Positions 56,511 through 64,000 of a stretch of 64,000 nt of DNA are shown one piece after another. The stretch covers positions 186,001 to 250,000 of the forward strand of contig LR590083.2 of NCBI GenBank assembly GCA_901457705.2. The letters run 5' to 3'. Each line of letters opens with the position of its first letter. The first letter of the stretch is position 1. Source of the DNA: Beijerinckiaceae bacterium RH AL1 (GTDB lineage: Bacteria > Pseudomonadota > Alphaproteobacteria > Rhizobiales > Beijerinckiaceae). The position numbers and the translations under genes were made by a program. Below the pieces are notes generated by a model that saw only the letters and a list, made by a program, of their open reading frames with translations, was not told the origin of the DNA and did not search any database.

Positions 56511-56673
56511 TTTCTGTCCTCCTTGCTTGGGAGGAAACGTAACCCCGGCCGCGTGACAAAGAAGGCCCCGTCGCGTGACAAACCATTGCGCGACGCGATT
56601 CACCACGTTCACGGGTCGGGCCCAAAAGCGCGCCGGTCTGGCGCATGGTCCGGCATCTTCCGAACCGGGTGGG

Positions 56674-57606
56674 ATGAAGGTGGACGCCGCGATCGCCGGA
56701 CTGTTGCGCTGCCCGCGCTGCCGGAGCCCGCTCGCCGGCGGCTTTCGCTGCGGCAATTCCGCCTGCACGATTGAGCCCTTCCCCGTGCTCGGCACGACGC
56801 CGGCGCTCATCGATTTTTCGGACAGCATCATCTCGCGGCGAGACCTCGAGGCGGCGGCGGGTGGCTCGCCTCTGTCGCGGCAGCGCAATTTCGCGCGCGA
56901 GCTTCGCACCTGGGCGGCAGGTCCAAACCGCGAGGCGGCGGCGAACTGCGCGACGTTCCTGGCCCGCTGCCGGACGTTTCCGGCGCCCCGCGTGCTGGTC
57001 GTCGGTGGCGGCGGGCGCGGCGGTGGCACAGAAGCGCTCTATGCCGCGCGCGACATCCGGCTCGTCGGCACGGACGTCTACGCCTCGCCCGACGTCGAGA
57101 TCATCGCCGACGGCCACCGGCTGCCGTTCGCCGACGCGAGCTTCCACGGCGTCTGGATCCAGGCCGTGCTTGAGCACGTGGTCGCGCCCGAGCGCGTCGT
57201 GGCGGAGATCGCGCGCGTGCTGGTCGACGGCGGCATCGTCTATGCCGAGACACCGTTCCTGCAGCCTGTGCACGAGCGCGCCTACGATTTCACGCGATTC
57301 ACGCGGAGCGGGCACCGCTGGCTCTTCCGACGCTTTGCAGAGATCGCCTCGGGCACGATCGGCGGCCCGGCCGAGAGCCTGCTCTGGTCGATCCGCTACC
57401 TCGCGCGGGCGCTGTTTCGGAGCGAAAAGGCCGGGTCGGCTGTCGCGGTCGCGTTCTTCTGGGTGCGCTTTCTCGACAGGCTCGTCGGCGAGACGTGGCG
57501 CGCCGATGCGGCCACTGGCGTCTATTTTCTTGGCGCGAAACAGCCCGGCGAGGCGATCAGTCCGTCCGACCTCGTCGACTATTTTCCGGGCGTACGCGGG
57601 CGCTGA
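56674..57606 (+). CDS. SAM-dependent methyltransferase with N-terminal zinc ribbon
   Basis: A 310-aa protein. A short zinc-ribbon at residues about 10-35 has LLRCPRCRSPL and RCGNSAC. A class I methyltransferase fold follows: RVLVVGGGGRGGGTEALYA (SAM motif I), DGHRLPFADASFHGVWIQAV and LEHVVAPERVVAEIARVLVD. The target is unknown; the fold with Methyltransf_11 often acts on small molecules or lipids. The ATG at 56674 (MKVDAAIAGLL) is favoured because the zinc ribbon begins soon after. Confidence 0.85.
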   Translation: MKVDAAIAGLLRCPRCRSPLAGGFRCGNSACTIEPFPVLGTTPALIDFSDSIISRRDLEAAAGGSPLSRQRNFARELRTWAAGPNREAAANCATFLARCRTFPAPRVLVVGGGGRGGGTEALYAARDIRLVGTDVYASPDVEIIADGHRLPFADASFHGVWIQAVLEHVVAPERVVAEIARVLVDGGIVYAETPFLQPVHERAYDFTRFTRSGHRWLFRRFAEIASGTIGGPAESLLWSIRYLARALFRSEKAGSAVAVAFFWVRFLDRLVGETWRADAATGVYFLGAKQPGEAISPSDLVDYFPGVRGR

Positions 57607-57613
57607 ACTGGGG

Positions 57614-57922
57614 TCAGTAGATCCCGTCGTCCGCATGCGACGGCCGCAGCAGCGTCGAGTAGTCGTAGAGGTGCTGGCTGATGCCGTACGGGCGCGCCGC
57701 GTAGCAGAGCGGCTCGTGGAAGTTCACGGTGTGCGGCTCGTACTCCGTTGGCTCGAAGGTCTGGCAGGCGGCATCTTCGGGATAGGCGTGCAGCGCGTAG
57801 CTGCTGGAATGGTGACGCGCGTGATGGTGCCGGAAAAGGTCGGCCGCACCCGCGCCGCCGGGCAAGCCGACGACGCCGGTAAGGGAGAGGACCGCAAGTA
57901 CGGCCGGCAAAACGATCTTCAT
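57614..57922 (-). CDS. Small exported protein with His cluster
   Basis: A 102-aa protein with a signal peptide (LPAVLAVLSLTGVVGLPGGA, cleavage near GAGA). Next come RHHHARHHSSSY and two Cys residues (AACQTFEP, EPLCYAAR) that could form a disulfide. I do not recognise the family. It ends 8 bp from the converging methyltransferase gene. Confidence 0.7.
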   Translation of the reverse strand: MKIVLPAVLAVLSLTGVVGLPGGAGAADLFRHHHARHHSSSYALHAYPEDAACQTFEPTEYEPHTVNFHEPLCYAARPYGISQHLYDYSTLLRPSHADDGIY

Positions 57923-57959
57923 GGTCGATCTCCTTCCAGCCGTCGTGTGCGGGGCTTAA

Positions 57960-58418
57960 TCAGGCCGCCTGAACCTCGATCCAGCGCGGATCGCCGGGCG
58001 GCGGCAGCGGGCCCTGCGACGGCGCCACCTGGCCGAAGACCTTGCAGACGCCGCGGCGCGACGCCACGAGTTGCGACTTGAAGGCGGCGGCAAACGCAAT
58101 GTTGGAGCGCATGTTGTCGAGGTCGGTCGCGGCGACATAGACGTTGCTGGTATAGTTCGCCGGCATGATCGGGTTCAGCACCGTCATAACCTGCTGCGGG
58201 TTCCAGTAGGTCTCGGTCTTCTCGTCACCGAGCGCGGGCGTGAAGCCGTCGGCGCGCGTCGCCTTCTCGGCCAGGATGAAAAGGCTCTCGGTAGCGCCGA
58301 GCGGCGGCATCGGCTGGAATGCCTGCCGCGCCGGGCCGAACACGGCCTGCGAAGCGTTGGCCTGGTTGATCGACATGTCGCGGATGGCGTGCGGGTCCTG
58401 GCTCAGGATGACGATCAT
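57960..58418 (-). CDS. Hypothetical 152-aa protein
   Basis: A soluble protein starting MIVILSQDPHAIRDMSINQA. It contains FILAEKATRADGFTPAL and VYVAATDLDNMRSNIAFAAA, with a C-terminal PPPGDPRWIEV. No recognised domain, signal peptide or membrane segment. The ATG at 58418 follows ggagaga and is preferred over an upstream extension of 23 residues. It lies in the slot downstream of prfA where prmC often sits, but does not resemble PrmC. Confidence 0.6.
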   Translation of the reverse strand: MIVILSQDPHAIRDMSINQANASQAVFGPARQAFQPMPPLGATESLFILAEKATRADGFTPALGDEKTETYWNPQQVMTVLNPIMPANYTSNVYVAATDLDNMRSNIAFAAAFKSQLVASRRGVCKVFGQVAPSQGPLPPPGDPRWIEVQAA

Positions 58419-58523
58419 GAAAATCTCTCCGTCGGCAATTCGTCGCCACATCCAATCTTCCATGAGAACGTGACTTGCACGCGACACGTTCCACCGGCCT
58501 CGCGTCGGATTCTCGACCTGCCG

Positions 58524-59600
58524 TCAGCTCTCCTGGGCCGCCAGGAGCGCGGCCTGGTGCTCGGTCGTCAGCGCGTCGATCACCTCGTCGAGCGCCTCGC
58601 CGGTGATGATCTTGTCGAGCTTGTACAGAGTGAGGTTGATGCGGTGGTCGGTGAGCCGCCCCTGCGGAAAATTGTAGGTGCGGATGCGCTCCGAGCGGTC
58701 TCCCGAGCCGACCTGGCTCTTGCGGTCGGCCGAGCGTTCGGCGTCGAGCTTCTGGCGCTCCATGTCGTAGAGGCGCGAGCGCAGGAGCGCCATGGCGCGA
58801 GCGCGATTCTTGTGCTGCGAGCGCTCGTCCTGGACGAAGATCACCGTGTTCGTCGGCAGGTGGGTGATGCGGATCGCCGATTCCGTCTTGTTGACGTGCT
58901 GGCCGCCCGCGCCCTGCGCGCGCATGGTGTCGATCTTGAGGTCCGCGTCGTTGACCTCGACGTCGACCTCTTCCGCCTGCGGCAGCACGGCGACCGTGGC
59001 GGCGGAGGTGTGGATGCGCCCCTGCGTCTCGGTGTCCGGCACGCGCTGCACGCGGTGGACGCCCGACTCGAACTTCAGCTTGGCGAAAACCCCGGCGCCT
59101 TCGATCTCAGCGATGATCTCCTTGAAGCCGCCGGCCGTGCCCTCGGACGCCGACACGATCTCGACCTTCCAGCCGTGGTCGGCGGCGTAGCGCTGGTACA
59201 TGCGGAAGAGGTCGCCCGCGAACAGCGCCGCCTCGTCGCCGCCGGTGCCGGCGCGAATTTCGAGGATGGCGCTCTTCTCGTCGGCGGCATCCTTGGGCAG
59301 GAGCGCGATCTGCAGGGTGCGCGACAGCTCTTCGAGCCGCTCCTCGCCCGTGCGCTGCTCGTCCTCGGCGAGGGCGCGCATCTCGGCGTCGAGCCCGGAG
59401 TCGCCGAGCATGGCGGTGATGCCGTCGAGCTCGGACGCCTGGGAGCGGTACTCGCGGATCGCCGCCGTCACCGACTCGATGCCGGCCAGCTCGCGCGACA
59501 GCGCGACGAAGGTCGTGGCGTCGGGGTTGGCGGCGAGGCGGCTGTTGATCTCGTCGTGCCGGCGCAGGATGAGGTCGAGCTTGTCCTGAGGGAGCTGCAT
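58524..59600 (-). CDS. prfA: Peptide chain release factor 1
   Basis: A 358-aa class I release factor for UAA/UAG codons. The catalytic GGQ is in [20 protein letters not shown], and the C-terminal part has [20 protein letters not shown]. The ATG at 59600 gives [20 protein letters not shown]. Many proteobacteria have prmC, encoding the GGQ methyltransferase, directly after it; here an unrelated hypothetical gene follows. Confidence 0.97.
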   Translation of the reverse strand: MQLPQDKLDLILRRHDEINSRLAANPDATTFVALSRELAGIESVTAAIREYRSQASELDGITAMLGDSGLDAEMRALAEDEQRTGEERLEELSRTLQIALLPKDAADEKSAILEIRAGTGGDEAALFAGDLFRMYQRYAADHGWKVEIVSASEGTAGGFKEIIAEIEGAGVFAKLKFESGVHRVQRVPDTETQGRIHTSAATVAVLPQAEEVDVEVNDADLKIDTMRAQGAGGQHVNKTESAIRITHLPTNTVIFVQDERSQHKNRARAMALLRSRLYDMERQKLDAERSADRKSQVGSGDRSERIRTYNFPQGRLTDHRINLTLYKLDKIITGEALDEVIDALTTEHQAALLAAQES

Positions 59601-59734
59601 GGTGCGCTTGAGGTAGCGAAGCGTCGGGCACGGTACAATCCCCGTGTAACGGGCCAAAGCTTGACGGCTAGCAATCTGTGAGGAGCGGGTCGCGGCGGCT
59701 TGGCCGTCCCGCCCTTTCTTCCTAAGGTCACGGC

Positions 59735-62467
59735 ATGCGTAAGTCGGACCGCGAGCAGGCGCCCTTCATCGCCGAGTGGGCCGCCACCGAGGCGCCGAAG
59801 GCGTCGCCGATGATGGCGCAGTATCATGCCATCAAGGCCGAGCATCCCGACGCGCTGCTGTTCTATCGGATGGGCGACTTCTACGAGCTGTTCTTCGCCG
59901 ACGCGGAGGTGGCGGCGAAGACGCTCGGCATCGTGCTCACGAAGCGCGGCCAGCACGAGGGCGCCGACATCCCGATGTGCGGCGTCCCCGTCACCCGCTC
60001 GGACGACTACCTCCACCGCCTGATCGCCGCCGGCCACCGCGTCGCGATCTGCGAGCAGACGGAAGATCCGGCCGAGGCGAAGAAGCGCGGGGGGAAGAGC
60101 GTCGTCGCGCGCGCCGTGGTGCGGCTCGTGACCCCCGGCACGCTCACCGAGGAGACGCTGCTCGAGCCGGCGCGCGCCAACTGGCTGCTGGCGCTCGCCC
60201 GCACGCGCGGCGACGCGGCGAAGGGCGAGGTCGGCGCCTTCGGCCTCGCGGCAGTCGACATCTCGACGGGCGCCTTCGAGGTCTGCGACATGCCGGGCAT
60301 CGCGCTCGGGGGAGAGATCGGCCGCATCGATCCGCGCGAGATCGTCGTGCCCGATGCCCTCGCCGACAGCGCCGACGTCAAGCGCGCGCTGGCCGAGGTG
60401 CGCGTGCCTGTCACGCGCATCGGCCGCGAGCCGGGCTCCGCCGAACGCCGGCTGATGGACTATTTCGGCCTAGCCACGCTGGAGGGGCTCGGCGGCCTCT
60501 CCCAGGCCGAGATCGCCGCGGCAGCGACGGCCGTGTTCTATCTCGAGCGCACCCAGTGCGGTGCGCGGCCGAAGCTCGATCCGCCGCTATCGACCCGCCG
60601 CGCGCGGACGATGGAGATCGATGCGGCGACGCGCGCCAATCTCGAGCTGACTCGCACGCTCGCCGGCCGGGCCGAAGGCTCGCTGCTCGCGACCATCGAC
60701 CGCTGCGCCACGCCGGCCGGAAGCCGCAAGCTCGCCGCGCAACTCGCAGCGCCGCTCACCGACCCCGCCGCCATCGAGGCGCGGCTGGCGTCGGTCGCGG
60801 CCTTCGTCGGCGCGCGCGAGCTGCGAGCCGACGTCCGCGCGATCCTGAAGGGCGCGCCCGATCTGTCGCGCGCGGTCTCGCGTCTGGCGCTCGAGCGCGC
60901 CAGCCCGCGCGACCTCGCTGCCGTCGGCGCCGCGCTGGCGGCCGCGCACGAGGTGGCGCGGCGGCTCGCCGACGATGCCTTCCCATCAGGCCCGCTGCCA
61001 GCGCCGCTTGCCGAGGCCCGCGCGGCGGCCACAGCGGTCGATCCGAAGCTGGGAGCGCTCATCGCCGCCACGCTCGCCGACGAGCTGCCGCTGTCGCGCC
61101 GCGACGGTGGCTTCGTGCGCGCGGGGCGGGACCCGGCCCTCGACGAGATGCGCGCGCTGCGCGACGAGAGCCGGCAGGTCATCGCCGCCTTGCAGCAGAA
61201 GTACTGCGATCTCGCCAGCACCAAGCGGCTCAAGGTCAAGCACAACAACATGCTCGGCTATTTCGTCGAGGTGCCGGCGACGCTCGGCGAGAGCTTCACG
61301 AAGCCGCCGCTCGACGCGACCTTCGTTCACCGACAAACCATGGTCGACGCGATGCGCTTCTCGACCGCCGAGCTTGGCGTGCTCGAGGCGAAGATCGCAC
61401 AGGCCGCCGAGGACGCACTGGCGCGCGAGCTCGCCTTGTTCGACGAGATCGCCGCGGCGGTTCTGAAGGAGGCCGAGGCGATCGCCGCGACGGCGGAGGC
61501 GCTGGCGAAGATCGACGTCGCCGCAGCCCTCGCCGAGATCGCGGCGGAGCGGGACTGGGTGCGGCCGGTGATCGAGGCGTCGGGCGCCTTCGTCATCGAG
61601 GGCGGCCGTCACCCCGTGGTCGAGGCCGCGCTGAAGGCGAGCGGCGAGCCCTTCGTCGCGAACGACTGCGATCTTTCGGCGAGCATCGCGGGTGGCAGGA
61701 TCGCCGTCGTCACCGGGCCGAACATGGCCGGCAAGTCGACCTATCTGCGCCAGAACGCGCTGATCGCGGTGTTGGCCCAAGCCGGCTCCTTCGTGCCGGC
61801 TACGAGCGCGCGGATCGGCGTCGTCGACCGGCTCTTCTCGCGCGTCGGCGCGGCCGACGATCTTGCGCGCGGCCGCTCGACCTTCATGGTCGAGATGGTC
61901 GAGACGGCGGCGATCCTCAACCGCGCGACGCCGGCGTCGCTTGTGATCCTCGACGAGATCGGCCGCGGCACGGCGACCTTCGACGGGCTGTCGATCGCCT
62001 GGGCCGTGATGGAGCACCTGCACGAGAAGAACCGCGCACGCGCAATCTTCGCCACGCACTTCCACGAGCTGACGCAGCTCTCGCGCAAGCTCGATCGGCT
62101 GGTGAACCTCACCACACGCGTCGCCGACTGGCACGGCGACGTGGTCTTCCTGCACGAGGTCGTCCCCGGCGCGGCGGATCGCTCCTACGGCATCCAGGTC
62201 GCCAAGCTCGCCGGCCTGCCGGCCGCCGTCGTGCGCCGCGCCAGGACGCTGCTCGCCGAGCTGGAGGCGGCCGACCGCGGCCTGCCCGGCGGGCGGCTGC
62301 TGGCGGAACTGCCGCTGTTCGCCGTTGCACCCCGCGAGGCGATCGCGTCGGAGCCCGAAGCGAAGGACGAGCTGCGCGAAGCGCTCGCCGCGATCGACGT
62401 CGACGCGCTGTCGCCGCGCGAGGCGCTCGAGGCGCTCTACAGGCTCAAGAGCTTGGGAGAGGCGTAG
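59735..62467 (+). CDS. mutS: DNA mismatch repair protein MutS
   Basis: A 910-aa mismatch sensor. The mismatch-contacting segment [15 protein letters not shown] lies at about residue 45. The ATPase domain has Walker [15 protein letters not shown] at about residue 661, [16 protein letters not shown] and the [13 protein letters not shown] dimer motif. The start is ATG at 59735, divergent from prfA with 134 bp between. Length is normal for alphaproteobacteria. Confidence 0.98.
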   Translation: MRKSDREQAPFIAEWAATEAPKASPMMAQYHAIKAEHPDALLFYRMGDFYELFFADAEVAAKTLGIVLTKRGQHEGADIPMCGVPVTRSDDYLHRLIAAGHRVAICEQTEDPAEAKKRGGKSVVARAVVRLVTPGTLTEETLLEPARANWLLALARTRGDAAKGEVGAFGLAAVDISTGAFEVCDMPGIALGGEIGRIDPREIVVPDALADSADVKRALAEVRVPVTRIGREPGSAERRLMDYFGLATLEGLGGLSQAEIAAAATAVFYLERTQCGARPKLDPPLSTRRARTMEIDAATRANLELTRTLAGRAEGSLLATIDRCATPAGSRKLAAQLAAPLTDPAAIEARLASVAAFVGARELRADVRAILKGAPDLSRAVSRLALERASPRDLAAVGAALAAAHEVARRLADDAFPSGPLPAPLAEARAAATAVDPKLGALIAATLADELPLSRRDGGFVRAGRDPALDEMRALRDESRQVIAALQQKYCDLASTKRLKVKHNNMLGYFVEVPATLGESFTKPPLDATFVHRQTMVDAMRFSTAELGVLEAKIAQAAEDALARELALFDEIAAAVLKEAEAIAATAEALAKIDVAAALAEIAAERDWVRPVIEASGAFVIEGGRHPVVEAALKASGEPFVANDCDLSASIAGGRIAVVTGPNMAGKSTYLRQNALIAVLAQAGSFVPATSARIGVVDRLFSRVGAADDLARGRSTFMVEMVETAAILNRATPASLVILDEIGRGTATFDGLSIAWAVMEHLHEKNRARAIFATHFHELTQLSRKLDRLVNLTTRVADWHGDVVFLHEVVPGAADRSYGIQVAKLAGLPAAVVRRARTLLAELEAADRGLPGGRLLAELPLFAVAPREAIASEPEAKDELREALAAIDVDALSPREALEALYRLKSLGEA

Positions 62468-62486
62468 CCGGCGACAGCCGCGCGTC

Positions 62487-63365
62487 TCAGGCGGCTCGAT
62501 CTCCCACATGCGCCGCGACGGCGCCCGGCGTGGTCCACCAGACGCCCGGCCTCTCGCGGATCTGTGTCAGCGCCTCGCGCAGCGCGCGCAGGCGAAAGGG
62601 CTGCCCGACGATGTAGGGGTGCAGCGCGATCCCCATGACCAGCGGCTGGTGTGCGGATTGCGCGAGCATTTCCTCGAACTGGTCGATGATCATCGTCGCG
62701 AACTCGCGCGCACCTGTCTTCCGCGAAACGATGGCCGGGATATCGTTCAGCTCCTGCGGGTAGGGGACCGACAGGATCGAGCCGCCGCCGCGCGTCGCCA
62801 TGCGCACCGGCTGATCGTCCATCGCCCAGTCGAGCAGGTAGGCGTATCCTGCTTCCGCGAGCAGGTCGGGCGTCGAACGGCTCTGCGCGATCCAGGGGCC
62901 TAGCCAGCCGCGTGGCGGCACGCCTTCCTCGCGGGCGATGCGCGCGGTGGCTTCCGCGATCATCGCGCGCTCGGCCGCCTCGTCCATCTCGTTCTGGCGC
63001 TCCGCATTGGTGATGCCGTGCGCGACGATCTCGTCGCCGCGCGCGCGGAAGGCGCCGACGACCTCGGGGCAGTGGTCGTAGATCGCCGTGTTGACGAGCG
63101 CCGCCACGGGAAGGGCGAGCTCGTCGAGCATCTCGAGGAGGCGCCAGACGCCGACGCGATTGCCGTATTCGCGCCAGGTGTAGTTCAGCACGTCCGGCTC
63201 GCCATGCTTCGGCACCAGGGCGGCGCCGAGACCTTCGCCGAAGGCGAAATGCTCGAGGTTGATCGCGACGTAGCAGGCGAGGCGCGCGCCGACGGGCCAA
63301 TCATAGTCCGGTCGCGCGGTGATGGCCGAGTAGGCGAAGCGCCCGTGGGTCGGCAACCCCGTCAC
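62487..63365 (-). CDS. Polysaccharide deacetylase family protein
   Basis: A 292-aa protein of the NodB-related group. It shows RLACYVAINLEHFAF, GDEIVAHGITNAERQNE (the metal-binding H-G-x-x-N variant) and PLVMGIALHPYIVGQ with the late catalytic-type His. The HPY and HG motifs resemble puuE-type allantoinases as well as chitooligosaccharide deacetylases, so substrate is uncertain. The start is GTG at 63365, overlapping the stop of cytochrome b561 by 4 bases (GTGA). Confidence 0.85.
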   Translation of the reverse strand: MTGLPTHGRFAYSAITARPDYDWPVGARLACYVAINLEHFAFGEGLGAALVPKHGEPDVLNYTWREYGNRVGVWRLLEMLDELALPVAALVNTAIYDHCPEVVGAFRARGDEIVAHGITNAERQNEMDEAAERAMIAEATARIAREEGVPPRGWLGPWIAQSRSTPDLLAEAGYAYLLDWAMDDQPVRMATRGGGSILSVPYPQELNDIPAIVSRKTGAREFATMIIDQFEEMLAQSAHQPLVMGIALHPYIVGQPFRLRALREALTQIRERPGVWWTTPGAVAAHVGDRAA

Positions 63366-63961
63366 GCCGCCTCGTCGCCGCGCGTCGGGAGCATGCGCTG
63401 CAGCTCGGGCTCGCGATCTATGAAGTGGTGCTTGGCGACCGCGATGATGTGCAGGGCGAGCAGCACGTAGAGCGCGTAGCCGAGCCAGACATGCGATGCG
63501 AAGAAGATCGAGTGCACCTGCTCCTTCGTCGCCGGGTCGAGGTGCTCGATGAAGCCGATGCGCGGGAAGGGGACGAGCCAGTACAGCTTGATCGGGTGCT
63601 GCGCCGCGAGCTTGAACGCCGAGTCGTGGATATAGCCGGTCACCGGCAGCAGCAGGATCAGCGCGTAGAGCAGCCCGTGCGCGACATGGGCGAGCCGTTG
63701 CTCGGCGGGCGAATAGGTCGCCGGGAGCGGCGGCGGCTTGTTCGCCATCCGCCAGAGGATGCGCAGCGCGACGAGGCCGAGCAGGGTCAGGCCGATCGAC
63801 TTGTGGAAGTCGATGATCCTCCGGACGTTGGGGTTGTTGTCGTCCATGCCGAGAAGGCCGGCGACGATGCCGATGATGATCAGCGCCGCGACGATCCAAT
63901 GCAGCACGATCGCGGTCGTGTTGTAGCGCTGGACAGGGCGAGCCGAAGCGGCGGTGGTCAT
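63362..63961 (-). CDS. Cytochrome b561 family di-haem membrane protein
   Basis: A 199-aa four-helix protein. Helices are ATAIVLHWIVAALIIIGIVA-like at the start with a haem His in LHW, FHKSIGLTLLGLVALRIL, VAHGLLYALILLLPVTGYI and SHVWLGYALYVLLALHIIAV. The His residues in these helices are the usual haem b ligands. It would carry electrons between quinone and a periplasmic partner. Coupled by a 4-bp overlap to the deacetylase gene. Confidence 0.9.
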   Translation of the reverse strand: MTTAASARPVQRYNTTAIVLHWIVAALIIIGIVAGLLGMDDNNPNVRRIIDFHKSIGLTLLGLVALRILWRMANKPPPLPATYSPAEQRLAHVAHGLLYALILLLPVTGYIHDSAFKLAAQHPIKLYWLVPFPRIGFIEHLDPATKEQVHSIFFASHVWLGYALYVLLALHIIAVAKHHFIDREPELQRMLPTRGDEAA

Positions 63962-64000
63962 GGCGTCTCCCGGCGCGGATGCCGGCCCTTATAGCGGGGC

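Overview
The window is GC-rich, densely coding chromosomal DNA from an alphaproteobacterium. The most likely home is Hyphomicrobiales (Rhizobiales). The reasons are the glnD/mutS/prfA neighbourhood, an odhB-lpd pair separated by a Rhizobiales-style fold-back intergenic repeat, a DUF6894 protein, a TagF-PppA fusion and a T6SS with two TssC paralogs as in Agrobacterium. The genus cannot be fixed from the sequence. I saw no rRNA, tRNA, CRISPR array, transposase or phage gene.

Layout. (1) 1-11135: central metabolism and housekeeping. This part holds the end of odhB, lpd, a Uma2 nuclease-fold protein, NAD synthetase, acetyltransferases, an M23 envelope peptidase, a frameshifted gene at 8652-9115, a coupled deoxyribosyltransferase/flavin reductase pair, a YciA-type thioesterase and a DUF6894 protein. 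(2) 11148-17066: a complete seven-gene Nit1C ('nitrogen starvation nitrilase') operon in the order nitB-nitC-nitD-nitE-nitF-nitG-nitH, tightly coupled by overlapping start/stop codons. A divergent MocR/GntR-aminotransferase regulator (17388-18770) faces it across a repeat-rich control region. Such clusters have been linked to cyanide assimilation. (3) 18771-23229: a small set of Dot/Icm (type IVB secretion) outer-core genes. On the minus strand are a 65-aa lipoprotein, dotC and a DUF882 peptidase; on the plus strand are dotH/icmK and dotG/icmE. No T4B ATPase, coupling protein or DotA lies in the window. (4) 23245-44969: a T6SS locus. The plus arm is tagH-tssK-tssL-tssM-tagF/pppA-ppkA, the minus arm is tssA-tssB-tssC-tssC2-tagJ-tssE-tssF-tssG, and clpV and hcp are divergent from tssA. 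TssJ, VgrG and PAAR are absent from the window. (5) 45063-50335: small secreted or hypothetical proteins, a DUF2177 membrane protein, an acetyltransferase, a DNA-repair-type radical SAM protein and a chemotaxis receptor. (6) 50440-63961: gshB, glnD, an L,D-transpeptidase, a glutathione transferase, two His-rich small exported proteins, a methyltransferase, prfA, mutS, and a polysaccharide deacetylase coupled to cytochrome b561.

The most interesting feature is the junction of (3) and (4). dotH and dotG run head to tail into the T6SS baseplate and membrane-complex operon with 12-15 bp gaps, and dotC sits in a divergent, translationally coupled operon with a peptidoglycan-peptidase-like gene. 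TssL and TssM are the T6SS relatives of DotU and IcmF, which in Legionella assist DotH/DotG assembly. Here TssJ is missing and TssM is short in the periplasm. A DotC/DotH/DotG sub-complex may therefore replace TssJ as the outer-membrane anchor of this T6SS. That is an inference from gene content and spacing, not a demonstrated function.
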